Of a DNA stretch of 56,815 nucleotides, positions 15,881 through 23,581 are shown piece by piece. The DNA lies in the NCBI GenBank assembly GCA_015055625.1, contig SVHU01000016.1, positions 1 to 56,815 on the forward strand, in the 5' to 3' direction. Below the pieces are notes generated by a model. It ran no database searches, was not told the DNA's origin, and was given only the letters and a program-made list of their open reading frames with translations. The position numbers and the translations under genes are program-made. Every line of letters starts with the position of its first letter. Within the stretch, counting starts at the first letter, position 1. The stretch comes from Clostridiales bacterium (GTDB lineage Bacteria; Bacillota; Clostridia; Christensenellales; Pumilibacteraceae).

Positions 15881-17843
15881 GATTAGGAATAAAATTATAA
15901 GAATTTTAGCTGTAGTACTGCTTGTTTTTTCGTTTATAATTACGCCTGTGGTTAATAGTCCTAGGTTAGCTTATGCTAGTAGTATAAATGTAGTTGGAGC
16001 TTCGGATCCGTACGAAGATCTAAAGATTTCTAAGGGTTTTGACGAAAGCAAGTTAGAGAACGTAGACGATATTGTTGTGTTAGATATGTTTGAATATTGG
16101 CCCAGTGACGACGCTCAATATCCACAATTGCTTCTCTACGTTTATAATCCAACTGATTCGGATCTTAAAAAATCTACGGATAACAGAATACATATACGCA
16201 TTGGCGGAATTGATTCTGACACGTTGGAGCTTAACTGGGTACGTCATTGGAATTCGTATAAGCTAGAATATTTAACAACCAGTGCTAACGATAAGTATGT
16301 TAAGTATATGGTGTCCGACGAAGACACGCAAACTATATTCTCGTTATTTAGTGAGTATGAGTCAGGTTTACGTTATTACGATATTTCAGAAGTTAAGCTT
16401 GCTAAGGATAACAACAGGACTCCGTCTAGTTATACGGTGGGCTTTAAGTACTTATTCGAAGTTGAAAACGGAGAGTTGTTTTGTAAAAAGGAAGAGTACA
16501 ACGTTATTCGTGTTGACAACCTTATCCCGATGGTTTATAGAGATATAAAGTCAGGTGTATATAATTATCCTAGTGGGCAAATTAATTCGGTAGCTTTTAC
16601 TTTGCCTAAAGACATTGTTGAAAAATATGGTGAAGTTTCCGAAATCCATTTCGAGTATTGGAAGTATAAAACAAGTCCTATCGTTGTTAGTGATACAAGG
16701 GATGGTGTTAATTTATATCAGAATAATGATAGTTGGGTTGGTAAAAAACAATCTGAATTAAGTAGTTATTATCCCAGTATTCGTTGGGGCAATAAAAAAG
16801 ATAAAGGTAGTCAAACCGTTCCTAAAATAGTATACGATTATACCTATAATTACATATACGATGGAGAATTGGGGGTGTATGATAAAATCTCATATTCTTT
16901 TAGTTCTGGTAATACTCGAGCTGTTAATTATGATGTTTCATCTGCTGAACTTGTCGATTGGATTTATTCTTACGCGAACACTTACCTTTCTGATCAAGAA
17001 TATGAAAGTATACCTATAAAAGATGGACGACTTCCTGCGGAGCTTTTTGAAGACTACTACAATACTGAAGAATACGGTTATAAGAATGTTACTGTTAGTT
17101 CTGATACGTTTGCTTTTACTCATCAAAATTCTCAAGGTTGGTTGGAGAATTTTTTAAATTATAATACTTCTTATACTGATTATTACGATAGTATTCAAAA
17201 AGTTTCTAGTGGAGATTTTAATTCTTTACCTGAAGCTGTTTATTGTGATTTTTATAAAATTAATAAAACTTATTATGAACAGCTTGGGGCGTTTTCTTTA
17301 TCTGCTGGTCGAAATGGTGAGATTCCTTATATCTTTCATTTTGACTTATCCGATTACTATACTGCCCCCTGTTATCTTAGTAATGTTGGTTCTTCTTATT
17401 CTAGTGACGGAACACATGCTTACGTTGCGCAGGAAGACGTGTATTTAAATTTTACTTTTTTAGATTTTACGTTTGTCAAAGAAGACGTTGTTACCGTTCT
17501 TGCAGTGTCAAGCCCAGTGATAGACATTATTCCACCTGTTCAGCACCCTGTTGCTGGGACAAGCTGTATAAATTTTGATTTTCTTGATTGGTTAAGAATG
17601 ATTTTTGGAATTATCATACTTTTATTGTTGCTTATATTTTTCTGGAATCCGATTATTTTTATTCTTAAACTTGTAATAAAAATTCTTATTGCCCCATTCA
17701 AATTGATTGGATCTCTCTTTAGCAAAAACAAAAATAACGAGAACGCTTCTGGAGATAAAAAAGCAGATAAGAAAATTAAAAAATTAGATAAGAAAATTAA
17801 AAAACTAGAAAAACAATCACGAAAACTTAGGAAAAAACGATGA
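15861..17843 (+). CDS. large surface protein with C-terminal membrane anchor (pIII-like position)
   Basis: Product of 660 residues. A signal peptide (residues 12-40, ending near AYASS) leads into about 550 extracellular residues rich in Tyr, Asp and Ser. A strong membrane segment (MIFGIIILLLLLIFFW, about 583-600) plus an amphipathic hydrophobic stretch follows, and then a short Lys-rich cytosolic coil with the repeat KKIKKLDKKIKKLEK. In filamentous phages the adsorption protein has this layout and lies just upstream of the assembly ATPase, as here. Sequence identity with a known pIII is not visible. I prefer the ATG at 15861, with GTGAGGTGGA before it. Confidence 0.55.
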   Translation: MDISNVKIRNKIIRILAVVLLVFSFIITPVVNSPRLAYASSINVVGASDPYEDLKISKGFDESKLENVDDIVVLDMFEYWPSDDAQYPQLLLYVYNPTDSDLKKSTDNRIHIRIGGIDSDTLELNWVRHWNSYKLEYLTTSANDKYVKYMVSDEDTQTIFSLFSEYESGLRYYDISEVKLAKDNNRTPSSYTVGFKYLFEVENGELFCKKEEYNVIRVDNLIPMVYRDIKSGVYNYPSGQINSVAFTLPKDIVEKYGEVSEIHFEYWKYKTSPIVVSDTRDGVNLYQNNDSWVGKKQSELSSYYPSIRWGNKKDKGSQTVPKIVYDYTYNYIYDGELGVYDKISYSFSSGNTRAVNYDVSSAELVDWIYSYANTYLSDQEYESIPIKDGRLPAELFEDYYNTEEYGYKNVTVSSDTFAFTHQNSQGWLENFLNYNTSYTDYYDSIQKVSSGDFNSLPEAVYCDFYKINKTYYEQLGAFSLSAGRNGEIPYIFHFDLSDYYTAPCYLSNVGSSYSSDGTHAYVAQEDVYLNFTFLDFTFVKEDVVTVLAVSSPVIDIIPPVQHPVAGTSCINFDFLDWLRMIFGIIILLLLLIFFWNPIIFILKLVIKILIAPFKLIGSLFSKNKNNENASGDKKADKKIKKLDKKIKKLEKQSRKLRKKR

Positions 17844-17938
17844 AAAAAAAATTATTTATAATTCTTAAAATTATTGGAGTTTGTGTCGCCGTGTTTTTTG
17901 TCGGATATCTTATTTGGAGTTTTACTAACCTTTTATGA
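17840..17938 (+). CDS. 32-residue membrane peptide
   Basis: Encodes MKKKLFIILKIIGVCVAVFF followed by VGYLIWSFTNLL: a basic N-terminus and one membrane helix. It overlaps both neighbours by 4 bp (ATGA junctions), which supports real, coupled translation. Size and place, between the surface protein and the ATPase, recall the tiny pVII/pIX-type virion proteins or a small coat protein of filamentous phages; that role is inference. Confidence 0.55.
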   Translation: MKKKLFIILKIIGVCVAVFFVGYLIWSFTNLL

Positions 17939-20049
17939 CAAAAGCCAAAATAAAAACAATATCGTATTACGTAATAAGCGCTATTATTCTATGCTTATTC
18001 GCCTGGTACTGTTTTGTAGCCTGTCCTAAATTCTTTGAGAATTTGGGCCGGGCTATTTCCGCTTTGTTTGAGTCAGTTGTTTTTTATTTTGAGTCAATAT
18101 TTGGAACGCCTGGTGAAACTCCAAGCATATCCGTTGTTCCTGAGGGGATAGATTCGCAGTTACCGTTAACTTGGAATGAGTTTACTTCCGTTCTCTCGCG
18201 TTGGTGGAACGTTATTTGGACTAAGTCTAATTTTGAAGCGTATTTAGCTGTTGTAGCTGAGTTTTTAGGTCCATTAGCTAAAGTTCTAGCCATTGCTATT
18301 CCCTTAGTCGCAGTTGCTATTCTATTATTGAAGCAGTTTTCTATTCCAAAAGAAAACACAAAACGCAAGCAAACTGCTCCGCTTAAAAGCTTTTTAAGTT
18401 TTGAAAAGCAGGTTCTTAAGCCTTGCTACGTTTACGCTAAAGAACTTATTTTATTCGGTGTAACAAAAAAAAGCGTAAGATACGTGTTTATAGCTACGTT
18501 TTGTATATTTTTTAATATAATATCAATTATCGTTGAGCTTTTCGCGTTCGTATTCTATTTTGTTGTTTCCTACGATTTTTTAGCTTTGTACGCGATTTTT
18601 GCAAGGACGTTTTGCAATTTTGCACCTGTATTCAAATTGCCGTTTATAGTGTGGATTTTAGCCTTGTTTTTACTTATTTTTCGCTACCGTAAAAAGCGTG
18701 CAAGACGATTTCTTAATGCGCTAGAGAACTTTAACGTTAAGTTTATAAAAGAGCTTCCAATAATATCAATGTCGGTTGGAACAATGGGAAGCAAAAAGAC
18801 AACGTGTATAACTGATATGGCGCTTTCGGCTTCTAATATTTTCCGCGAGCAGGCAAAAAAGACGATGATTGAAAAATCTTTGTTATTTCCTAATTTTAAC
18901 TGGCGTTTATTCGAGGACGAGCTTATAGCCTGCTGTAACGACGGTACTATCTGGTCCCTACGCTCTGCTAAGAAGTTTATTCAAGTATTAGAAAAGGAAT
19001 ACGGTACAAGTGAAGACGTTAAGTTATTATTCGATTACGACGTAAAGAATTATCCGTTAAAAGTTTATGACGGACTTCGCCACGTTACGATTTGGAAAGC
19101 AATGGAAGTTTACGCGCAATGCTTTTTCATTTACACAAGGCAAAGTATAACCGTTTCTAACTATGCTATAAAAGAAAATTCTCGTATAGAGTTCGTTGGC
19201 AATTCTCCGATCGTAACGTCAGACTTCCACTCTGATGAGCGAGAGGGCGAGTATTCCCACGTTATTAACTTCGATTCGTTGCGACTTGGCAGGAAGTTTA
19301 AGGATAGTTACAAGGACCGGAAGGAACGACCATTCTTTGATTGTGGAGTGGTTGTCGTATCGGAAGCTGGCAAAGAACGTGGAAACCAGTTCGATACGCG
19401 CGGACAGAAAAAAGACGATGAGAACGTCAACCAGCTCAACGACTTATTTAATGATTTTATAAAGCTTATTCGTAATATGTGTACGGTAGATTACTTTCCC
19501 TACGCTATAGTGTTCTTTGACGATCAGCGCCCGGAAAGTCTAGGCGCAGACTGCAGGGAATTGTCGTATATTAACCAGATTGCAGGAAGCTCAGAGCTTA
19601 AGCTTGCTATGCCGTTGTTCTGGATAGAAGAGCTGATCCACGAGTGGATATATCCAAAGTATGCTGAGTACAACGAAGAATACAATTTCTATTCCGGTAA
19701 AACCACGTTGCGCTATTACCTGTACACAAAGCTTGTATCCTGGATACATAACTTCTATGTAACGACTTATAATCGGTACGGTTACTACGCTCTGACTATT
19801 AACCAGCAAAGCGGAAAAATGGACGGAGAGCCGGTAGAAAAATTCTATTATCTATCCAGGAAGAAAATCTACTCTGACGTGTTCGCAACGGACTGTTTCA
19901 GTGAGTATCTTGCTGACGACGTTACGGAAGCTGGAATAGATATGTTACCGTGCTACGCTGACGTTGTTCCCAGCCGTGAAGAATATGATGAACAAAATTC
20001 ATTCCTGGTTGAAAACAAATTAAAAAATTACAGACAACAAGATCCGTAA
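17935..20049 (+). CDS. Zot/FtsK-like membrane ATPase (phage assembly candidate)
   Basis: Product of 704 residues. Four or five membrane segments lie in the first 260 residues (about 10-28, 118-139, 183-225, 236-256), followed by a cytosolic ATPase. The P-loop is SVGTMGSKKTT at about 282-291, with Lys where the family has Gly (GxxGxGKT). A Walker B-like strand, GVVVVSEAGKERG, lies near 471, followed by IVFFDDQRP, as in Zot-type proteins. In inoviruses such an ATPase (pI/Zot) drives virion assembly and export. Membrane segments before rather than after the ATPase also fit FtsK/VirD4-like pumps, so a DNA-transfer role is an alternative. It overlaps the preceding small gene by 4 bp. Confidence 0.6.
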   Translation: MTKAKIKTISYYVISAIILCLFAWYCFVACPKFFENLGRAISALFESVVFYFESIFGTPGETPSISVVPEGIDSQLPLTWNEFTSVLSRWWNVIWTKSNFEAYLAVVAEFLGPLAKVLAIAIPLVAVAILLLKQFSIPKENTKRKQTAPLKSFLSFEKQVLKPCYVYAKELILFGVTKKSVRYVFIATFCIFFNIISIIVELFAFVFYFVVSYDFLALYAIFARTFCNFAPVFKLPFIVWILALFLLIFRYRKKRARRFLNALENFNVKFIKELPIISMSVGTMGSKKTTCITDMALSASNIFREQAKKTMIEKSLLFPNFNWRLFEDELIACCNDGTIWSLRSAKKFIQVLEKEYGTSEDVKLLFDYDVKNYPLKVYDGLRHVTIWKAMEVYAQCFFIYTRQSITVSNYAIKENSRIEFVGNSPIVTSDFHSDEREGEYSHVINFDSLRLGRKFKDSYKDRKERPFFDCGVVVVSEAGKERGNQFDTRGQKKDDENVNQLNDLFNDFIKLIRNMCTVDYFPYAIVFFDDQRPESLGADCRELSYINQIAGSSELKLAMPLFWIEELIHEWIYPKYAEYNEEYNFYSGKTTLRYYLYTKLVSWIHNFYVTTYNRYGYYALTINQQSGKMDGEPVEKFYYLSRKKIYSDVFATDCFSEYLADDVTEAGIDMLPCYADVVPSREEYDEQNSFLVENKLKNYRQQDP

Positions 20050-20051
20050 AG

Positions 20052-20546
20052 GTGGTGAGAAAAACGAAGAAGAAAAGAAAAAAGAAAAATACGCCCAAAT
20101 TTCATTGTAAATCTGAAGCGCAAAAAAGAGCTATTAGAGCAAATTATGCTAAAAGAAAGAATAAGTCAGTACCTGTTGGAAGAACGTTAATGACGAACGA
20201 TAACTATCTGGAGAGCGGTAAGAAAACTGGTTCCACTGCTCAGCATAGCGCGGTTGTAATCGAAACGAATAAGCGAAACGAACTTGCTATTGTTACTTTG
20301 TCTGGTCATCCGGGGAAAAATAAAACCCAACTGAAGAATTATCAGCAGGGTAATAGTTATTTTAAGCATTTTGTAGAAGTTAAGGACGACGAAGGCAATC
20401 CTATCGTTATAAATCATAAGTTTAGGGAAAACCATAAAAAACAAGACGTTTCAAAGCACGACGTTGATGAGATTAAGGATAAAGTTCTTAATCATGTTAA
20501 ACAAAAAGATGAAAATAAGCGTAAAATAATGAAGCTCTTAGATTAA
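20052..20546 (+). CDS. basic protein B, partner of a convergent small RNA
   Basis: Product of up to 164 residues with a strongly basic N-terminus (TKKKRKKK) and a core of QHSAVVIETNKRNELAIVTL, SGHPGKNKT, then FKHFVEVKDDEGNPIVINHKF and a charged helical tail. Its motif order resembles basic protein A (13806). The annotated start is GTG at 20052, but this lies within the ribosome-site-like AAAGGTGGTGA. In remnant unit 1 an ATG occupies the position matching ACG at 20064 here, so the ancestral start was probably there. The stop codon falls in the U-tract of the convergent RNA gene. Confidence 0.5.
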   Translation: MVRKTKKKRKKKNTPKFHCKSEAQKRAIRANYAKRKNKSVPVGRTLMTNDNYLESGKKTGSTAQHSAVVIETNKRNELAIVTLSGHPGKNKTQLKNYQQGNSYFKHFVEVKDDEGNPIVINHKFRENHKKQDVSKHDVDEIKDKVLNHVKQKDENKRKIMKLLD

Positions 20547-20623
20547 AAAAAAAAAAAGTCCCAAGACTTTCCGCTTGGGCACTGCCGGGGTTGTTCGGCC
20601 GGTGCGGTAATTGCTTACCACCT
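20545..20623 (-). ncRNA. predicted minus-strand small RNA B
   Basis: A transcript from about 20623 to 20545 (roughly 79 nt) carries GGTAA/TTACC, a GC-rich middle hairpin (GCACTGCCG paired with CGGCCGGTGC, 20580-20608) and the terminator CCCAAG/CTTGGG (20560-20565 with 20574-20579), followed by 13 U. No open frame fits. The remnant homolog at 7641 changes bases in the middle hairpin but can still form it. Confidence 0.65.
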
Positions 20624-20629
20624 AAGATT

Positions 20630-20658
20630 ATTATACGCAATAAAAATAAAAAAGTCAA
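20630..20658 (-). promoter_or_regulatory. promoter of small RNA B
   Basis: TTGACT (20653-20658), 17 bp, TATAAT (20630-20635), reading leftward. The same promoter is preserved in both remnant copies (7724-7752 and 8109-8137) with an identical spacer length. Confidence 0.7.
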
Positions 20659-20686
20659 ATAAAAATAAATCATATAGGAGAAAAAT

Positions 20687-20956
20687 ATGAAGAAAAGAGT
20701 TAAAAACGACGTTAAATCGTCTAATATGGCGCATAAAAAGCTGTCTGGTTTGTTTTTAAATAAGAACCAGGAAGCGTTGAAAAATGGTAAAAAAGAGGAT
20801 ATGGTGGCGCTTACTAAGTATATCTACCATGAGAACGTTATCAACGAGCAATCCAGAAAGGGTAGAATTTTAACAAAGAGGGAAAGAGAAGATTTATACG
20901 TTATGTCGGCGCATACCGTTGGCTCTGCCGTGCTACATTCTCCCGGTGATAAGTAA
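20687..20956 (+). CDS. small basic protein before the integrase
   Basis: Product of 89 residues, basic and helical, no known family: MKKRVKNDVKSSNMAHKKLS, then a helix with LFLNKNQEALKNGKKEDM and a closing SAHTVGSAVLHSPGDK. The ribosome site is AGGAG. Its stop overlaps the integrase start by one base (TAATG), so the two are translated together. A small basic protein in front of an integrase is often a recombination directionality factor (excisionase), which is possible here but not supported by a motif. Confidence 0.5.
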   Translation: MKKRVKNDVKSSNMAHKKLSGLFLNKNQEALKNGKKEDMVALTKYIYHENVINEQSRKGRILTKREREDLYVMSAHTVGSAVLHSPGDK

Positions 20957-21867
20957 TGAACTCAGACGTTGAAAAGGCAATACAGTTACTTCTTCAGTAC
21001 TCACCAAACACGCCTAAATACACTTTTTCGGAATGGTTAGAGAAGTGGATCACGACCTATAAAGAGCCAAAATTAAAGAAAAGCACGTTACGTGATTATC
21101 GCAGATACATTGACACGTACATCTTACCAAAGCTTGGGAACGTGCTAATATCTGAGCTAGACGGACTTAAGCTTCAGGAATTTATTAACGATATAACAGC
21201 GCCGAATATACGTAAAAAAGTATCTTTCGTAATTAAGTCTTCACTTCAAAAAGCAGTTAAACTACGTTACATATTTTTCAATCCGTTTGATTCCGTTGAA
21301 GTTCCACGTGCGCAAATAAATCATTATAAGCCTTTATCCTTTGATATGCAGGAAAAGATATTTAGCGCCTGCTCTGATAAGTATCGCCCGGCGTTTGTGT
21401 TTTTATGCTGTACCGGTCTTAGAATCGGCGAGTTTTTAGCGCTGGACTTTGAAAAGGATATTAACGTAAGGCGTAAAACTGTGCACGTTACAAAGACAAG
21501 GGATAAAGACACTGGCGAGATAAATTCCACGCCTAAGACTGAAAACAGTATTAGAACTGTACCGTTTACGCTTTGGCTACTTCCTTACGTTGAAGAGTTG
21601 AAAAACAACGTATATACGTACTCCGGGATAAGGAATTATTTTTCTAAGTTGTATCGAAAGTTGAGGATTACTGGGTGCAACCTACACTCTTTTCGTCATA
21701 CGTTTGTATCGGTTTGTAATGCCGTTGGTATGAAAGCGAAGACTGCGCAGGCGCTAGTCGGACACTCAGACGTTAATCTGACGCTTAATATTTATGCGCA
21801 TTATTTGAAAAAAGGACGTTCATTTTTGTCAGATTATTTGCGCGAGTTAAAAAAGTTTTTGGAGTAA
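20956..21867 (+). CDS. int: tyrosine-type site-specific integrase
   Basis: Product of 303 residues that should integrate and excise the element at tRNA-Lys. The N-terminal SAM-like arm-binding region (about 20-110: TFSEWLEKWITTYKEPKLKK) precedes the catalytic domain. Active-site residues are visible: Arg in CCTGLRIGEFLALDF, His-x-x-Arg in HSFRHTF, His in VGHSDVNLT and the nucleophile Tyr in NIYAHYL. It ends 59 bp before the intact tRNA gene, the usual place for such an integrase. A short TGCCCA/TGGGCA hairpin follows it. Confidence 0.9.
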   Translation: MNSDVEKAIQLLLQYSPNTPKYTFSEWLEKWITTYKEPKLKKSTLRDYRRYIDTYILPKLGNVLISELDGLKLQEFINDITAPNIRKKVSFVIKSSLQKAVKLRYIFFNPFDSVEVPRAQINHYKPLSFDMQEKIFSACSDKYRPAFVFLCCTGLRIGEFLALDFEKDINVRRKTVHVTKTRDKDTGEINSTPKTENSIRTVPFTLWLLPYVEELKNNVYTYSGIRNYFSKLYRKLRITGCNLHSFRHTFVSVCNAVGMKAKTAQALVGHSDVNLTLNIYAHYLKKGRSFLSDYLRELKKFLE

Positions 21868-21900
21868 TAAAAAATGCCCAAAAATGGGCAAAAATAAGCA

Positions 21901-21926
21901 AAAAACAGCCAAAATTGGCTGTTTTT
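21901..21926 (-). terminator. element-supplied terminator of tRNA-Lys(UUU)
   Basis: A perfect 12-bp stem (21901-21912 with 21915-21926) abuts the CCA end of the tRNA and gives U5 on the minus strand. It lies inside the integrated element, so it replaces the terminator now stranded at 8425-8458. Confidence 0.6.
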
Positions 21927-22001
21927 GGTGACTCATCGGGGATTCGAACCCCGGACACCGTGATTAAAAGTCACGTGCTCTACCGACTGAGCTAATGAAT
22001 C
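21926..22001 (-). tRNA. tRNA-Lys (anticodon UUU), integration target
   Basis: A full 76-nt cloverleaf with encoded CCA reads leftward; the anticodon arm GTGACTTTTAATCAC gives UUU. Its 3' part, 21927-21971, is the right attachment repeat (attR), identical to 8461-8505. The gene remains intact because the element brings a copy of the 3' part. Confidence 0.95.
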
Positions 22002-22004
22002 AAA

Positions 22005-22079
22005 TGGCTGGGGTAGTAGGATTCGAACCTACGGATGACGGAGTCAGAGTCCGTTGCCTTACCGCTTGGCGACACCCCA
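22005..22079 (-). tRNA. tRNA-Gln (anticodon CUG)
   Basis: Acceptor TGGGGTG (22073-22079) pairs with 22009-22015, the anticodon loop is CTCTGAC and CCA is encoded at 22005-22007. It lies 3 bp from tRNA-Lys(UUU). Confidence 0.93.
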
Positions 22080-22109
22080 TTATATATCTATGGGTATTTA
22101 ATTATCTTT

Positions 22110-22184
22110 TGGCTGGGGTAGCTGGATTCGAACCAGCGGATGCGAAAGTCAAAGTCTCGTGCCTTACCGCTTGGCGATACCCCA
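22110..22184 (-). tRNA. tRNA-Gln (anticodon UUG)
   Basis: Cloverleaf with anticodon loop CTTTGAC and encoded CCA (22110-22112). It closely resembles the neighbouring tRNA-Gln(CUG), consistent with local duplication. Confidence 0.93.
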
Positions 22185-22196
22185 TTAAAAAAAGTA

Positions 22197-22274
22197 TGGG
22201 GTGAGTAAAGGGATTCGAACTCTTGACCTCCAGAGCCACAATCTGGCGCTCTAACCAACTGAGCTATACCCACC
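22197..22274 (-). tRNA. tRNA-His (anticodon GUG)
   Basis: Anticodon loop TTGTGGC, acceptor GTGGGTA with the extra 5' G (22274) opposite C73 (22200), the hallmark of tRNA-His; CCA is encoded at 22197-22199. Confidence 0.94.
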
Positions 22275-22281
22275 ATATACT

Positions 22282-22358
<77 letters not shown>

Positions 22359-22366
22359 AAAAAAAA

Positions 22367-22440
22367 TGGAGCGGGTGATGGGAATCGGACCCACGTAGCC
22401 AGCTTGGAAGGCTGGAACTCTACCATTGAGTTACACCCGC
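22367..22440 (-). tRNA. tRNA-Gly (anticodon UCC)
   Basis: Anticodon loop CTTCCAA in CCAGC/GCTGG, acceptor GCGGGTG (22434-22440 with 22371-22377), encoded CCA at 22367-22369. It is the first gene, in transcription order, of the six-tRNA cluster. Confidence 0.94.
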
Positions 22441-22504
22441 ACGCAACTCCATTTCGTGAATGCTTAAAAAGAATACCACAAACAAATCAAAATGTCAACA
22501 GTTT

Positions 22505-22981
22505 TTAACCAATTAAAACAATATTTGTAAAAATTTTTCCATCTTTTTTTTCTACGATGGCGTATGAGGGATATCCAGCTCGAGGTCTGGCCACAGAACC
22601 GGGGTTAATTAGCTCCACTCCAAAGCTTCTGTCCATATCCGCTATATGAGTATGCCCATAAAACGCATAATTACACTCGTTCTCCAGCGCGATGTACGTA
22701 AGATCTAATAGTGAACTATCCACTCTATATCTATGGCCGTGGGTAAAGAAAAATTTTGCTCCGCCCCACTCTTTTACAACAAACTCGCTCGATTTCATAA
22801 CGTAGTCGCAATTACCCCTTACGTATACTATGTCTTTTACCGTAAGTTCGTGCTGAATCTTGAGAATATCGTCGTTACAATCGCCCAAATGCACCAGCGT
22901 ATCACATTCGTTGATTATGGGCAAAATTCTACGGATAGCGTCGATATCATGATGCGTATCCGAAATTACAATCATTTTCAT
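22505..22981 (-). CDS. YfcE/MJ0936-type metallophosphoesterase
   Basis: A cytosolic phosphodiesterase of 158 residues. Metal-binding motifs of the calcineurin-like fold appear in order: ISDTHHD near the N-terminus, LGDCNDD, YVRGNCD, FTHGHRY and the final YGHTHIAD, followed by INPGS. It overlaps the start of the pathway neighbour rdgB by 4 bp, so both are translated from one mRNA; this pairing is frequent in Firmicutes. The natural substrate is unknown. Confidence 0.88.
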   Translation of the reverse strand: MKMIVISDTHHDIDAIRRILPIINECDTLVHLGDCNDDILKIQHELTVKDIVYVRGNCDYVMKSSEFVVKEWGGAKFFFTHGHRYRVDSSLLDLTYIALENECNYAFYGHTHIADMDRSFGVELINPGSVARPRAGYPSYAIVEKKDGKIFTNIVLIG

Positions 22982-23544
22982 AACTGTCTAACCAAGTCGC
23001 AAATAGCTCTGTATCTATGGCTAACGCTATTCTTCTCTTCCGCTGACGCCTCGCCAAAACACTTATTAAGCTCTACGCTAAAAAATAGGGGATCGTAGCC
23101 AAAGCCTGCATCACCATGCTTTTCGTGCAAAATATAGCCTTTTACTTCGCCGTTGCCTACAAGCGTTTTTTCGCCGTCGTAATACACTACTGAAGACACG
23201 AATTTTGCGCTACGGTCTTTTTTATCCTGTAAGTTTTTTAATAAAAGCGCATTATTTGCCTCATCGTTGTGCTCTTCGCCTGCATATCTTGCGCTATACA
23301 CGCCGGGCGCTCCGTCTAACGCTTCTACCACAAGTCCACTATCGTCACTGATTACTGGAACTTTGATTATTTCGTAGATTGCCTTAGCTTTAATAAGCGC
23401 GTTTTCTTCAAACGTTTTTCCTGTTTCTTCCACGTCTACGTTTATATTACAATCAGCAAGCGACAACACTTCGTAAGAAGTTAAAATTTGTCTGAACTCT
23501 CTTATTTTTCCTTTATTATTACTTGCAATAACGATTTTTTTCAT
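22978..23544 (-). CDS. rdgB: dITP/XTP pyrophosphatase
   Basis: Removes non-canonical purine nucleotides (dITP, XTP) before they enter DNA. The 188-residue product, a normal length, shows the RdgB/HAM1 signatures: IVIASNNKGKIREFR at the N-terminus, EETGKTFEENALIKA, VISDDSGLVVEALDGAPGVY, SARYAG, GFGYDPLFF and NSVSHRYRAI. The ATG at 23542-23544 has GAGGT before it; the upstream 16-codon extension has no ribosome site. It is followed in the same operon by the phosphoesterase gene. Confidence 0.95.
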   Translation of the reverse strand: MKKIVIASNNKGKIREFRQILTSYEVLSLADCNINVDVEETGKTFEENALIKAKAIYEIIKVPVISDDSGLVVEALDGAPGVYSARYAGEEHNDEANNALLLKNLQDKKDRSAKFVSSVVYYDGEKTLVGNGEVKGYILHEKHGDAGFGYDPLFFSVELNKCFGEASAEEKNSVSHRYRAICDLVRQL

Positions 23545-23581
23545 ACTGTTTACCTCATAAAATAGCATAGTACAAAACGTG

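Noticed and set aside
21995-22276. Open frames with GFEPTDDGVRVRC-like text over the tRNA cluster
   Set aside because: These are translations of tRNA genes, a known annotation artefact.
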